Origin: an uncultured Collinsella sp.
GTDB lineage: Bacteria; Actinomycetota; Coriobacteriia; Coriobacteriales; Coriobacteriaceae
Length of the DNA: 30,861 nt
Direction of reading: 5' to 3'
Assembly: GCA_900547345.1 (NCBI GenBank)
Contig: URGG01000011.1
Span: forward strand, 1-30,861
The translations under genes were made by a program, and so were the position numbers. Within the stretch, counting starts at the first letter, position 1, and each line of letters begins with the position of its first letter. Below, piece by piece: positions 8,178 to 16,489 of this stretch. The notes below the pieces were generated by a model. That model saw only the letters and a program-made list of their open reading frames with translations, did no database searches and had not been told where the DNA came from.

Positions 8178-9206
8178 CTAACCCCGTATGTCCCTAACAG
8201 TCGAGCGTTCGACCAGCGTACTCGGCACATGAATCGCCTCGATAGACGAGCTCTCTCCAATCGCCGCCTCAAACGCAAGCTTACCGACACCGCGCAAATC
8301 AAATCGCAGCGTCGTTAGCCGATTGTGAGGAACAAGTCCCTCGAGTGCGTCGTCGATACCAACCACGCTCACGTCGTCGGGCACGGACAGGCCCGCGTTC
8401 TCGAGCGCGGCGATAACGCCCAGCGCCATCTGGTCATTTGCCGCAAGCACGGCAGTCGGCGCCTGCGACCCGCCGGCAAGCACCTCGGCCGCAATCCGCT
8501 CGCCCATGGCGTACCCACTGTCCGCACTCCAATCGCCACGCAGCATCGGAGCGGCATCGACATGAGCACGACCCAGCGTATCGCGCCAACCGGCCTCACG
8601 AAAACGCGAGGAAATCGAGTTTTCCGGACCCGCCACAAACCGCATATTCGAGTGACCATGTTCCAGCAGATAATTGGTCAACAGCTCGCACGAACCATAC
8701 TGGTCGGAGTCGATCGTCGTGCAGCGCGGATGCGCATACATGGACAGGATGACCGTTCGCACTCCCGGCTGGGGAACAAACTCCTCAAAATCGGGAGCCA
8801 TGCGGTTCATGTTGAGAATCATGCCGTCGACGGGTCGCTCGACCATGCGGCGCGAGGCATCGGCAAGTGTATAGGGCTTGTCGCCGCCCATCTCGATCAT
8901 AGTGACGGCAAAATCGTGCTCGCGCGCCGCTTGCATGATACCCTCGAGCGTCGCCAGGTTACCGACACGTGTGATGTTGTACATGCACAGGCCAATAGAA
9001 CGATACGACCCGCCGCGCAACGCCGCTCCAGCAAAATTGGGACGAAAGCCCAGCTCTTCCATGGCGGCCAGCACACGCTTGCGCGTCTTTTCCGTCACGT
9101 TGGGCATACCGTTGACCACGCGAGACACAGTCTGGCGGCTCACGCCAGCGAGCGCCGCAACCTCTGCCGCGCTCGCCGAATGACCATTCCTTGTCTGCTG
9201 AGCCAT
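8178..9206 (-). CDS. LacI-family repressor of module 2
   Basis: This repressor is divergent from the GH1 and IICB genes of module 2. I chose the ATG at 9206 (342 residues) because GGAAGG lies just upstream; an in-frame ATG at 9263 would add 19 residues with no family similarity. The helix-turn-helix is EVAALAGVSRQTVSRVVNG, followed by the hinge GFRPNFAGAALRGGS and a sensor domain that ends in a typical STLVERSTVRDI tail. The residues equivalent to LacI Tyr17/Gln18 are Arg and Gln, unlike the other two LacI proteins here, and the operators differ accordingly. The inducer is not known. Confidence 0.92.
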   Translation of the reverse strand: MAQQTRNGHSASAAEVAALAGVSRQTVSRVVNGMPNVTEKTRKRVLAAMEELGFRPNFAGAALRGGSYRSIGLCMYNITRVGNLATLEGIMQAAREHDFAVTMIEMGGDKPYTLADASRRMVERPVDGMILNMNRMAPDFEEFVPQPGVRTVILSMYAHPRCTTIDSDQYGSCELLTNYLLEHGHSNMRFVAGPENSISSRFREAGWRDTLGRAHVDAAPMLRGDWSADSGYAMGERIAAEVLAGGSQAPTAVLAANDQMALGVIAALENAGLSVPDDVSVVGIDDALEGLVPHNRLTTLRFDLRGVGKLAFEAAIGESSSIEAIHVPSTLVERSTVRDIRG

Positions 9207-9328
9207 GCCTTCCACGCTAACCTGCTTCCCAACTATTCCCCGCGCCCATGGCGCATCGTACATACATCGATAACGTGCTCATGATACCCGAGCCATATAC
9301 CACAACATGAAAACTTCTGTCAATCAAA

Positions 9329-9360
9329 ACCGCTTACCGAACAAATACAACCGTTCGCGG
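9329..9360 (+). promoter_or_regulatory. Shared motif cluster in the module 2 promoter
   Basis: ACCGCTTACCGA at 9329-9340 runs into GAACAAATACAACCGTTC at 9339-9356 and AACCGTTCGCGG at 9349-9360. The same composite occurs upstream of lacA and module 3. It suggests a common regulator acting in addition to the local LacI protein. Confidence 0.45.
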
Positions 9361-9397
9361 CTGTTTGAAGTTGTTTTGTTTCTATACATCCCAGCCG

Positions 9398-9437
9398 GAT
9401 GTTAACGTGCTCATTGTCAAATGTTCACGTGCTCATT
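9398..9437. promoter_or_regulatory. Paired LacI-type operators of module 2
   Basis: Two 18-bp CG-centred sites lie at 9398-9415 (GATGTTAACGTGCTCATT) and 9420-9437 (AATGTTCACGTGCTCATT), with centres 22 bp apart in direct orientation. Their shared half-site is AATGAGCAC, different from the AATGGCAAC of module 1. They lie between the divergent lacI and GH1 genes and are the likely operators of the adjacent repressor. Confidence 0.62.
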
Positions 9438-9550
9438 TTGGTTCTAATCATTTTAAGATAGTGTTTATCGGGCTTTTTCACCGCTGAACGCTAACCAGGG
9501 AGCCTCCTGAGCGCAAACGCACAATATCGAACAGCGAGACGAGAGGGTGT

Positions 9551-10999
9551 ATGCATATGTCTTTGCTAAACCGCGTACAGCAGCTGCCGAAGGGCTTTGT
9601 TTGGGGCGCCGCAACCGCCGCGTACCAAACGGAAGGTTCCACGAAGGTGGCAGGCAAGGGTAAGACCATGTGGGACGATTACCTTGTCGCCCAGGGTCGC
9701 TTTTTGCCCGACCCGGCCAGTGATTTCTACAACCGCTACGAGGAGGATATCCGCCTTTCTGCCGAGCATGGACTCAACGCCATCCGTGTGTCCATCGCCT
9801 GGACCCGCATCTTCCCCAACGGCGACGATGCCGAGCCCCTCGCCGAGGGCGTTAAGCACTACCACGAGCTGTTCGCCTGCTGCAAAAAGTATGGCGTCGA
9901 GCCCTATGTGTCCCTGCATCACTTTGACTCCCCCGCCGCCCTGTTCAACCAGGGCGACTGGCTCAACCGCAAGACCGTCGACGCCTATGTGCGCTATGCC
10001 GAGTTCTGCTTCCGCGAGTTCCGCGAGGTCAAGAATTGGTTCACCATCAACGAGCTCATCAGCCTCTCGCACTCCCAATACATCCAAGGCAACTTCCCGC
10101 CCAACCATCACTTTGATGTGACGAGCGGCATCCAGAGCCAGCACAACGAGCTCGTTGCCCACGCCCGCGCCGTCAACCTGTATAAGGATCTTGACGAGAC
10201 CGAGCACCTGGGCGGACGCATTGGCATGGTCAACGTCCTGACGCCGGCATATCCTGCCACAGACTCGCCCGCCGACCAGCACGCCGCCGACCTGTACAAC
10301 GCCTTCTACACCGACTTCATCATGGACGGCGCCTTCCTGGGTCACTACTCCGCGCGCACCCTCTCACTCATCAACGAGATTCTGCGTGCCAACAACGCCA
10401 CGCTTACGGTTGAGGACAGCGACATGGAGGAGCTCGCCAAGGCGGCGCCCCGCAACGATATGTTCGGCCTCAACTACTATCAGTCGGCGTTTATCGCCGC
10501 CTACGATGGCGAGTCCACCAACAGCTTTAACGGCACCGGAGACAAGGGCACCTCGTGCTTTAAGTTTAAGGGCGTCGGGCAGCAGGTCGATATGCCGGGT
10601 ATCCCCACCACCGACTGGGATTGGCTCATCTACCCGCAAGGCCTCTACGACACGCTCAAGCACATCAGCGCCACCTATCCCAACCTCCCCGTCATCTATA
10701 TCACCGAAAACGGCCTGGGCCACAAGGACCCCGAGCCCGACGCAAACGGCATCGTCGCCGATCCCGAGCGCATCGACTTTGTCGACCAGCACATGGAGAA
10801 GGTGCTCCGGGCGCGCGCCGAGGGCGTCGACGTCCAGGGCTACTTTATCTGGAGCCTGCAGGACCAGTTCTCGTGGGCCAACGGCTATAACAAGCGCTAC
10901 GGCCTGTTCTACATCGACTTCGACACGCAAAAACGCTACATCAAGCAGTCGGCACTCTGGTACAAGGAGCTCGCCGACACTATGGCGGACGCGCAGTAG
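9551..10999 (+). CDS. lacG: 6-phospho-beta-galactosidase, module 2 (GH1)
   Basis: This GH1 6-phospho-glycosidase of 482 residues is the first gene of module 2. The acid/base is Glu168 in FTINEL and the nucleophile is Glu386 in ITENG. Ser441, Trp442, Lys448 and Tyr450 in FSWANGYNKRYG give the phosphate site and the galactosidase-type Trp. The ATG at 9551 follows GAGAGG; an ATG two codons later is also possible. Compared with the other two GH1 genes it is more diverged, with an insertion around residues 212-222 (DLDETEHLGGR), so it may prefer another beta-galactoside. It is followed by a IICB gene after 176 bases, the reverse of the order in modules 1 and 3. Confidence 0.9.
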   Translation: MHMSLLNRVQQLPKGFVWGAATAAYQTEGSTKVAGKGKTMWDDYLVAQGRFLPDPASDFYNRYEEDIRLSAEHGLNAIRVSIAWTRIFPNGDDAEPLAEGVKHYHELFACCKKYGVEPYVSLHHFDSPAALFNQGDWLNRKTVDAYVRYAEFCFREFREVKNWFTINELISLSHSQYIQGNFPPNHHFDVTSGIQSQHNELVAHARAVNLYKDLDETEHLGGRIGMVNVLTPAYPATDSPADQHAADLYNAFYTDFIMDGAFLGHYSARTLSLINEILRANNATLTVEDSDMEELAKAAPRNDMFGLNYYQSAFIAAYDGESTNSFNGTGDKGTSCFKFKGVGQQVDMPGIPTTDWDWLIYPQGLYDTLKHISATYPNLPVIYITENGLGHKDPEPDANGIVADPERIDFVDQHMEKVLRARAEGVDVQGYFIWSLQDQFSWANGYNKRYGLFYIDFDTQKRYIKQSALWYKELADTMADAQ

Positions 11000-11020
11000 C
11001 GCATCGCCTCGCTTTCCCCC

Positions 11021-11067
11021 GAGAGGGGAGCGGCCCTATGCGATACAAACCCAGCCGCTCCCCTCTC
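11021..11067 (+). other. Strong intercistronic hairpin in module 2
   Basis: Bases 11021-11034 and 11054-11067 form a perfect 14-bp GC-rich stem with a 19-base loop. What follows is TCCCCCTGGG, with no T-run, so it is unlikely to be an efficient intrinsic terminator. A role as an mRNA-processing or 3'-end-protecting hairpin between the GH1 and IICB genes is more likely. Confidence 0.6.
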
Positions 11068-11175
11068 TCCCCCTGGGACCGACCCCGCCTGCACCCGGGC
11101 TTTTAGCAAGCGGGAGACCATATAGGTTTTCAACGTCCATGCCATTAAGATTTCATGCAAAGAGGAGCGTGAACT

Positions 11176-12936
11176 ATGGAATCGATCGTTAAGTTCTTGG
11201 AGAAAGGTCAGCCGTACTTCGACAAGGTCTCTAAGAACATCTACCTTCAGGCCATTAAAGACGGCTTTTTGGCAGCAATGCCCATCATCCTGTCTTCTTC
11301 TGTCTTCCTGCTTATTTCGACCCTGCCGGGCGTTGTCGCCACGGTCGGCGGCTTTACGCTGCCCGACTGGTGGAGCGTCGACGTCGTGAACTTCTGCAAC
11401 AAGGTTTACAACTTCACGATGGGCGTCGTGGGCATCATGGTCGCCGGCACCACCGCAAGCGCGCTGACCGGCTCCAAGAACCGCCGCATGCCTGCCGGCA
11501 AGGCCATCAACGCCACGAGCACCATGGTCGCCGCCATGTGCGCTATGCTCATCTTGGCCGTTACCCAGACGAGTGCCAAGATCGACGGCGCCGATGTCTC
11601 GGTGTTCTTTACCGACAACATGGGCACCAAGGGCCTACTGAGCTCCTTTGTCGCCGCATTTGCCACGGTCAACATCTATGCCTTCTGCATTAAGCGAGAC
11701 ATCACCATCAAGCTGCCCAAAGAAGTCCCCGGCGCCATCGCCCAGAACTTCCGCGACATCTTCGCCTTCAGCTTCTCCATCCTGTTTGTCGCCGTCATCG
11801 ACGTTATCTGCCGCACCTGCTTGGCCGTCCCGTTTGCCAACGTCATCTCCACGCTGGTGAGCCCGCTGTTCGCCGCTGCCGATTCCTACGCCGGCCTCGC
11901 CCTCATCTGGTTCATGATCCCGCTGTTCTGGTTCATGGGCATCCACGGCCCCTCGGTCGTTAAGCCTGCCCTCAACGCCGCGCTGTTTGGCAACATCACC
12001 ACCAACCTCGCCACGCTGCAGGCCGGCGGTCACCCCGCCCTCGCCCTGACCGAGAACTTCGGTAACTACATCGGCGAACTCGGCGGCACCGGCGCCACGT
12101 TCATTGTCCCGATCATCTTCCTGCTCTTTATGCGCTCCAAGCAGCTCAAGGCCGTCGGCAAAGCCTCTGTCGTACCCGTGATGTTCGCCGTCAACGAACC
12201 GCTGCTGTTCGCCGCGCCCATCATCCTCAACCCGTACTTCCTGATCCCGTTCCTGTTTGCCCCCGTGGCCAACGTCCTCATTGGTAAGTTCTTCATCGAC
12301 TTTTTGGGCATGAACGGCTTTATCTATGCCATGCCGTGGGCACTCCCCGGACCGATCGGCACCTTCATCGACACCAACTTCCAGCCGATCTCTCTGGTCC
12401 TGGTTGTCGTCCTGCTAGTCGTTGACTTCTTAATCTACTACCCGTTCTGCAAGGCCTACGACAACGTCCTGTGCAAGCAGGAGGCCGAGACCCTGGCCGA
12501 AGAAGAGGCCGAGGAGACCAAGGCCGTCAAGACCGCTGCCGCCCCCGCCGTTGAGGCTCCTGTTGTCGAGACCGCTTCTGCCACTGAGGCCTCCGCAGCT
12601 CCGTCCGCCCTTAAGGGCAAGGATCTGAGGGTTCTGGTTCTGTGCGCTGGCGCCGGCACCTCTGCGCTGCTCGCCAACGCGCTTAAGGAAGGCGCCGACG
12701 AGCTGGGCATCGACATTACCGCCAACGCCGGTGCCTACGGCAGCCACTACGCCATCATGGACCAGTACAACGTCATCGTCCTGGCTCCGCAGGTTCGCAC
12801 CTATTACAACGAGATGAAGGCCGACACCGACCGCCTGGGCATCACGCTGCTGTCGCCCAAGGGCAAACAGTACATCGACCTCACTAAGGATCCCAAGGGT
12901 GCCGTCGCCTGGATCGAGGAAAACCTCGAGGCATAA
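11176..12936 (+). CDS. lacE: PTS lactose-type fused IICB permease, module 2
   Basis: This is a 586-residue fused IICB permease of the lactose/cellobiose class. The IIC part has IHGPS, GGTGATF and NEPLLFAAP motifs with multiple membrane helices. After an Ala/Glu/Val-rich linker, the IIB domain has its phosphorylated Cys490 in LVLCAGAGTS. GAGGAG lies upstream of the ATG at 11176. It is second in its operon, after the GH1 gene. It resembles the module 3 permease more than module 1 (shared LCAGAGTS and VRTYYN/VRSYYN segments). The sugar imported is probably a beta-galactoside or related disaccharide, and the separate IIA at 2714-3052 is the likely phosphodonor. Confidence 0.93.
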   Translation: MESIVKFLEKGQPYFDKVSKNIYLQAIKDGFLAAMPIILSSSVFLLISTLPGVVATVGGFTLPDWWSVDVVNFCNKVYNFTMGVVGIMVAGTTASALTGSKNRRMPAGKAINATSTMVAAMCAMLILAVTQTSAKIDGADVSVFFTDNMGTKGLLSSFVAAFATVNIYAFCIKRDITIKLPKEVPGAIAQNFRDIFAFSFSILFVAVIDVICRTCLAVPFANVISTLVSPLFAAADSYAGLALIWFMIPLFWFMGIHGPSVVKPALNAALFGNITTNLATLQAGGHPALALTENFGNYIGELGGTGATFIVPIIFLLFMRSKQLKAVGKASVVPVMFAVNEPLLFAAPIILNPYFLIPFLFAPVANVLIGKFFIDFLGMNGFIYAMPWALPGPIGTFIDTNFQPISLVLVVVLLVVDFLIYYPFCKAYDNVLCKQEAETLAEEEAEETKAVKTAAAPAVEAPVVETASATEASAAPSALKGKDLRVLVLCAGAGTSALLANALKEGADELGIDITANAGAYGSHYAIMDQYNVIVLAPQVRTYYNEMKADTDRLGITLLSPKGKQYIDLTKDPKGAVAWIEENLEA

Positions 12937-12966
12937 GACGCTGACGCCACCTGCCGCTCGCAGAAA

Positions 12967-13008
12967 AAAAATGGCCCGTGCATCGATGCGTGATGCGCGG
13001 GCCATTTT
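12967..13008 (+). terminator. Intrinsic terminator of module 2
   Basis: AAAATGGCCCG (12968-12978) pairs with CGGGCCATTTT (12998-13008), followed by GTTTAG. The A-run before and T-run after make it potentially bidirectional. It ends the GH1-IICB operon. Confidence 0.85.
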
Positions 13009-13031
13009 GTTTAGACCGCACCCGTCCTCCT

Positions 13032-13335
13032 GTTCATCTTAATCTGTAACATCTAGCCGAGTTTTTGGGTCCCAGCTGTTACAGATCGAGGTGAACGCAC
13101 AGGCCAAGCCAAAAATCTCAATCTGTAACATGTAGAGCGCTTTTGACCGCTTAGATGTTACAGATCGAGACAAACAGATGGGTCAATCCAATCAATCTAG
13201 ATCTGTAACACCTGGCTGGTCATTTCACTCCTAACTGTTACAGATCGAGACAAACGGAATAAGCCGGGCCGAATTGTCTAAATCTGTAACATCTAGCCGA
13301 GTTTTCGGGTCCCACCTGTTACAGATTTAGACGAG
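13032..13335. repeat. Palindromic repeat array B (4 units)
   Basis: Four units occur at about 13032-13096, 13114-13175, 13194-13255 and 13272-13335, with a period of 78-82 bp. All have left ATCTGTAACA and right TGTTACAGAT cores. Centres run class 1, class 2, class 3 (CTGGTCATTTCACTCC) and class 1. The outer arms of the first unit (GTTCATCTT and GAGGTGAAC) and of the last (GTCTAAATCT and AGATTTAGAC) differ from the usual GTTTGTCTC/GAGACAAAC but still pair. The array fills the gap between the module 2 terminator and the convergent third lacI gene. No open reading frame is likely here. Confidence 0.85.
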
Positions 13336-13349
13336 CAGGCCGAGCACGT

Positions 13350-14360
13350 CTACGCCCGCAGATCCCTTACGCTGGAACGCTCGACCAACACGCCCGAGAC
13401 GAGCGTACGGCTTCTGGAGCTCGGGGCTTCCAGACCTGCGACGACCTCGTTAAGCGCACGGATGCCCAGTTCGCGGTGGCGAAACTTCACCGACGTCAGA
13501 ATCGAGTTGGGAATCGTCTTGTAGAGCTCATCGTCGAAGCCGATCACGGACACGTCGTCGGGCACATTGAGCCCTTTGTCACGTAGAGCCATCATCACGC
13601 CGTTTGCCATGCAGTCGTTAGCAGCGATGACCGCCGTGCAATCGGGCTTATCGGCAAGCACAAGGCCCGCGGCATAGCCACTATCCGCATTCCAATCGCC
13701 TTGCAGAGGCTCGGGCGGCTCAATGCCACGTGCCTCGAGTGCCGCTCGCCAACCTTTCATACGGCACTGGCTCGACAGTGATTCTTTCTTACCAGAGACG
13801 AAGTACACGTTCTTGTGCCCGTGGTTCAAGAAGTACTCGCACGCCATGCGCGCGCCGCCCTCTTGGTCGTCACTGACGGTAGAGCAGGTAGGATGTTCCA
13901 TCGGTGTGATAATCACCGTCTTGAGGTCTTTCGGCGCCTCAAAGGTATCAAAGTCATCGACCATCTGGCGCAGGTTGAAAATCATGCCGTCGACGGGGAG
14001 CTGCGACATTCTACGCGCCGCTTCGGCAAGGGTCATCTTCTCCCCCGCCCGCTTTTTGATCATCGTAAGAGCAAAGCCTCGCTCTTCGGCGGCATCGGCG
14101 ATACCGTCGATCATGTCCACGGCACCGCCCGACAAGTGGAACAGCACGACGCCGATGCACCCGTAACGGCCCAACTTGAGCGAACGCGCGGCAAAGTTGG
14201 CTCGAAACCCGAGCGCCTCCATGGCCGAATGAACCTTATCGCGTGTCGACTCTCGCACGCTATCGGGCTCGTTAATCACGCGCGAAACCGTCTTGAGAGA
14301 AACACCAGCGGCAATCGCCACATCATTCATTGAGACATTTTTCTTGTCCATCGTTGCCAC
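13350..14360 (-). CDS. LacI-family repressor of module 3
   Basis: This LacI-family regulator has 336 residues when started at the GTG at 14360, which has GGAG at ideal spacing; the ATG at 14351 would be too far from it. The helix-turn-helix is NDVAIAAGVSLKTVSRVIN, and the sensor domain ends in the usual VLVERSSVRDL tail. The residues equivalent to LacI Tyr17/Gln18 are Leu and Lys, a third combination within this window. It is divergent from the module 3 IICB gene, whose promoter contains an exact 18-bp palindrome that is the likely operator. Confidence 0.92.
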   Translation of the reverse strand: MATMDKKNVSMNDVAIAAGVSLKTVSRVINEPDSVRESTRDKVHSAMEALGFRANFAARSLKLGRYGCIGVVLFHLSGGAVDMIDGIADAAEERGFALTMIKKRAGEKMTLAEAARRMSQLPVDGMIFNLRQMVDDFDTFEAPKDLKTVIITPMEHPTCSTVSDDQEGGARMACEYFLNHGHKNVYFVSGKKESLSSQCRMKGWRAALEARGIEPPEPLQGDWNADSGYAAGLVLADKPDCTAVIAANDCMANGVMMALRDKGLNVPDDVSVIGFDDELYKTIPNSILTSVKFRHRELGIRALNEVVAGLEAPSSRSRTLVSGVLVERSSVRDLRA

Positions 14361-14432
14361 TGCTTCTCCAGTCGGTTTTACATCGCTTGTTTTTGCGTTC
14401 TAGCATACACTACCTGCCTGACTGATAAATCA

Positions 14433-14465
14433 ACCGTTTACCGAACAATATCGACCGCTCACCCG
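14433..14465 (+). promoter_or_regulatory. Shared motif cluster in the module 3 promoter
   Basis: ACCGTTTACCGA (14433-14444), GAACAATATCGACCG (14443-14457) and ACCGCTCACCCG (14454-14465) overlap in one block. It closely matches the composite in the module 2 promoter and the IIA upstream region. It is a candidate site for a regulator common to all the operons. Confidence 0.5.
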
Positions 14466-14489
14466 TATATCCTTATTGCTCTTCCAAAA

Positions 14490-14530
14490 ATGTCTTACGT
14501 TGTCATTAACGAAATGACAACGTTGTCATT
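14490..14530. promoter_or_regulatory. Paired LacI-type operators of module 3
   Basis: AATGACAACGTTGTCATT at 14513-14530 is a perfect 18-bp palindrome. A second, imperfect site with the right half GTTGTCATT lies at 14490-14507, with centres 23 bp apart. Both lie about 105-145 bases upstream of the IICB start. The half-site AATGACAAC differs from those of modules 1 and 2, and the site is the likely target of the adjacent LacI protein. Confidence 0.68.
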
Positions 14531-14634
14531 TCGCAATGCCTTCCTTAAGCAGGAAGGTTTCCGGGCAGTCCTGACCATCCATCGACGACCAGTTCCATCC
14601 ACATGCATCGCGCATCAAGTAGCAAAGGAGCTCT

Positions 14635-16413
14635 ATGGACGCCATCGTAAAGATGCTCGAAAAGCATCAGCCGTTCTTTGAGAAGATCTCGAGGAACATC
14701 TACCTCCAGGCTATCAAGGACGGATTCCTTGGGTGCATGCCCATCGTCCTCACCTCTTCGATCTTTCTGCTCATTGCCACCCTTCCCGGCGTAGTCGGCA
14801 TCACGCTGCCCCAGCCGCTCATCGACTGGTGCAACAAGCTGTACAACTTCACCATGGGCGTCATGGGCATCATGGTCGCCGGCACCACTGCCAAGAACTT
14901 TACGGCTTCCATGAACCGTCGCATGCCCGCCGGCAAGGTGCTCAACGACGGCTCCACCATGGTGGCCGCCCAGTGCAGTATGCTTTTGCTCGCCGTTACG
15001 CAGTTCACCACCAAGTTCAACGGCTCCGAGCTTTCGGTCTTCGACTGCACCAGCATGGGCACGCGCGGTCTGTTCTCGGCCTATATCGCCGCGTTCATCA
15101 CCGTGTGGGTCTACAAATTCTGCGTCTCTCGCGATCTGACCATTAAGCTGCCCAAGGAGGTCCCGGGCGCCATCGCTCAGAACTTCCGTGACATCATCCC
15201 CTTTGGCGGCGCCGTCATCATCTGCGGCATCATCGATGTCGTCGTGCGCAACCTCATGGGCGTTCCGTTCTCCGAGCTGCTCATCAAGCTGCTCTCCCCG
15301 CTCTTCACTGCAGCAGAGACCTACCCCGGACTCATCCTTATTCAGGCAGCCACCGCGTTCTTCTGGTTCATCGGTGTCCACGGTCCTTCGATTGTCCAGC
15401 CGGGCATCGACCCCATCCGTCTTGCCAACCAGGCCGAGAATCTGCAGGTTCTGCTGGCCGGTGGTCACCCCGCCCATTCCCTCACCTTCAACATGTCGCT
15501 CGTGGGTGAGTTCGGCGGCACCGGTGCCACGTTCATCGTGCCGCTTCTGCTGATTCTCTTTATGAAGTCCAAGCAGCTCAAAGCCGTCGGTAAGGCCTCG
15601 ATTGTTCCTGTTGCCTTCGCCGTCAACGAACCGCTGCTCTTTGGCGCGCCGATGATCCTTAACCCCTACATGCTCATCCCCTTTGTTGCCGCCGGCTGCG
15701 TCAACGTGAGTGTTGCCAAGTTCTTTATCGATAACGTGGGCATGAACGGCTTCTCCTTCGTGGTGCCTTGGGCTACCCCTGCCCCCATCGGCATCTTCAT
15801 CACCACGAACTTCCAGCTTATCGCCCTGGTATTTGTCGCGATCATCATCTTGCTGGACGCCATCATCTACCTACCGTTCTTGAAGGCATACGATAAGCTG
15901 CTCTGCGACCAGGAGGCCGAGCGCGCCGCCGAGCTGGGTCTTGAGTCCGATGGTGCTGCCACCATCGCCGCCAGCACCTCTGCGCCCACTGTCGAACAGA
16001 CTACCGCTTCCGTCGAGCCGACCGCCGCTGCCGCCGACAGCGAGCCTGTCGCCGATCAGCCCGAGCCCGCAGCCGACGCATCCGCTAAGAAGGATGTCGA
16101 CGGTCTGAAGGTCCTCGTCCTGTGCGCCGGCGCCGGCACCTCTGCCATGCTTGCCAACGCCATCAAGGAAGGTGCTGCGCAGACCGGAGAGAACATCGCT
16201 TCCTCCGCAGGCGCTTATGGTCAGCACACTGCCATCATGGATCAGTACGACGTTATCGTGCTTGCCCCGCAGGTCCGTAGCTACTACAACGACATGAAGG
16301 CCGACACCGATCGTCTGGGCATTAAGCTGCTCGCCCCGCGCGGCAAGGAATATATCGACCTTACTCGCGACCCCGCTGGCGCCATTAAGTGGCTCCGCGA
16401 GAACCTCGACTAG
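14635..16413 (+). CDS. lacE: PTS lactose-type fused IICB permease, module 3
   Basis: This is a fused IICB permease of 592 residues. The IIC part has VHGPS, GGTGATF and NEPLLFGAP motifs. A long linker rich in Ala, Thr, Glu and Pro follows, and the IIB domain has phosphorylated Cys497 in LVLCAGAGTS. AAGGAG lies four bases before the ATG at 14635. The gene is followed after 76 bases by a GH1 gene in the same operon. In the second half of the NEPLLF motif it has Gly-Ala where modules 1 and 2 have Ala-Ala, a small difference near the sugar site that might shift specificity. It should depend on the separate IIA. Confidence 0.93.
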   Translation: MDAIVKMLEKHQPFFEKISRNIYLQAIKDGFLGCMPIVLTSSIFLLIATLPGVVGITLPQPLIDWCNKLYNFTMGVMGIMVAGTTAKNFTASMNRRMPAGKVLNDGSTMVAAQCSMLLLAVTQFTTKFNGSELSVFDCTSMGTRGLFSAYIAAFITVWVYKFCVSRDLTIKLPKEVPGAIAQNFRDIIPFGGAVIICGIIDVVVRNLMGVPFSELLIKLLSPLFTAAETYPGLILIQAATAFFWFIGVHGPSIVQPGIDPIRLANQAENLQVLLAGGHPAHSLTFNMSLVGEFGGTGATFIVPLLLILFMKSKQLKAVGKASIVPVAFAVNEPLLFGAPMILNPYMLIPFVAAGCVNVSVAKFFIDNVGMNGFSFVVPWATPAPIGIFITTNFQLIALVFVAIIILLDAIIYLPFLKAYDKLLCDQEAERAAELGLESDGAATIAASTSAPTVEQTTASVEPTAAAADSEPVADQPEPAADASAKKDVDGLKVLVLCAGAGTSAMLANAIKEGAAQTGENIASSAGAYGQHTAIMDQYDVIVLAPQVRSYYNDMKADTDRLGIKLLAPRGKEYIDLTRDPAGAIKWLRENLD

Positions 16414-16428
16414 TTTCCTCCCTCTGTT

Positions 16429-16455
16429 GGTGCCTGGATCCCCAGTTCGGGCACC
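16429..16455 (+). other. Weak hairpin between IICB and GH1 genes of module 3
   Basis: GGTGCC (16429-16434) can pair with GGCACC (16450-16455) in the 76-base gap between the two genes, with no T-run after it. It is the third case of an intercistronic hairpin at a IICB/GH1 junction in this window, but much weaker than the other two. Confidence 0.35.
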
Positions 16456-16489
16456 TCTCCCTATTCGTATTCCACAGAAAGGATGACTC

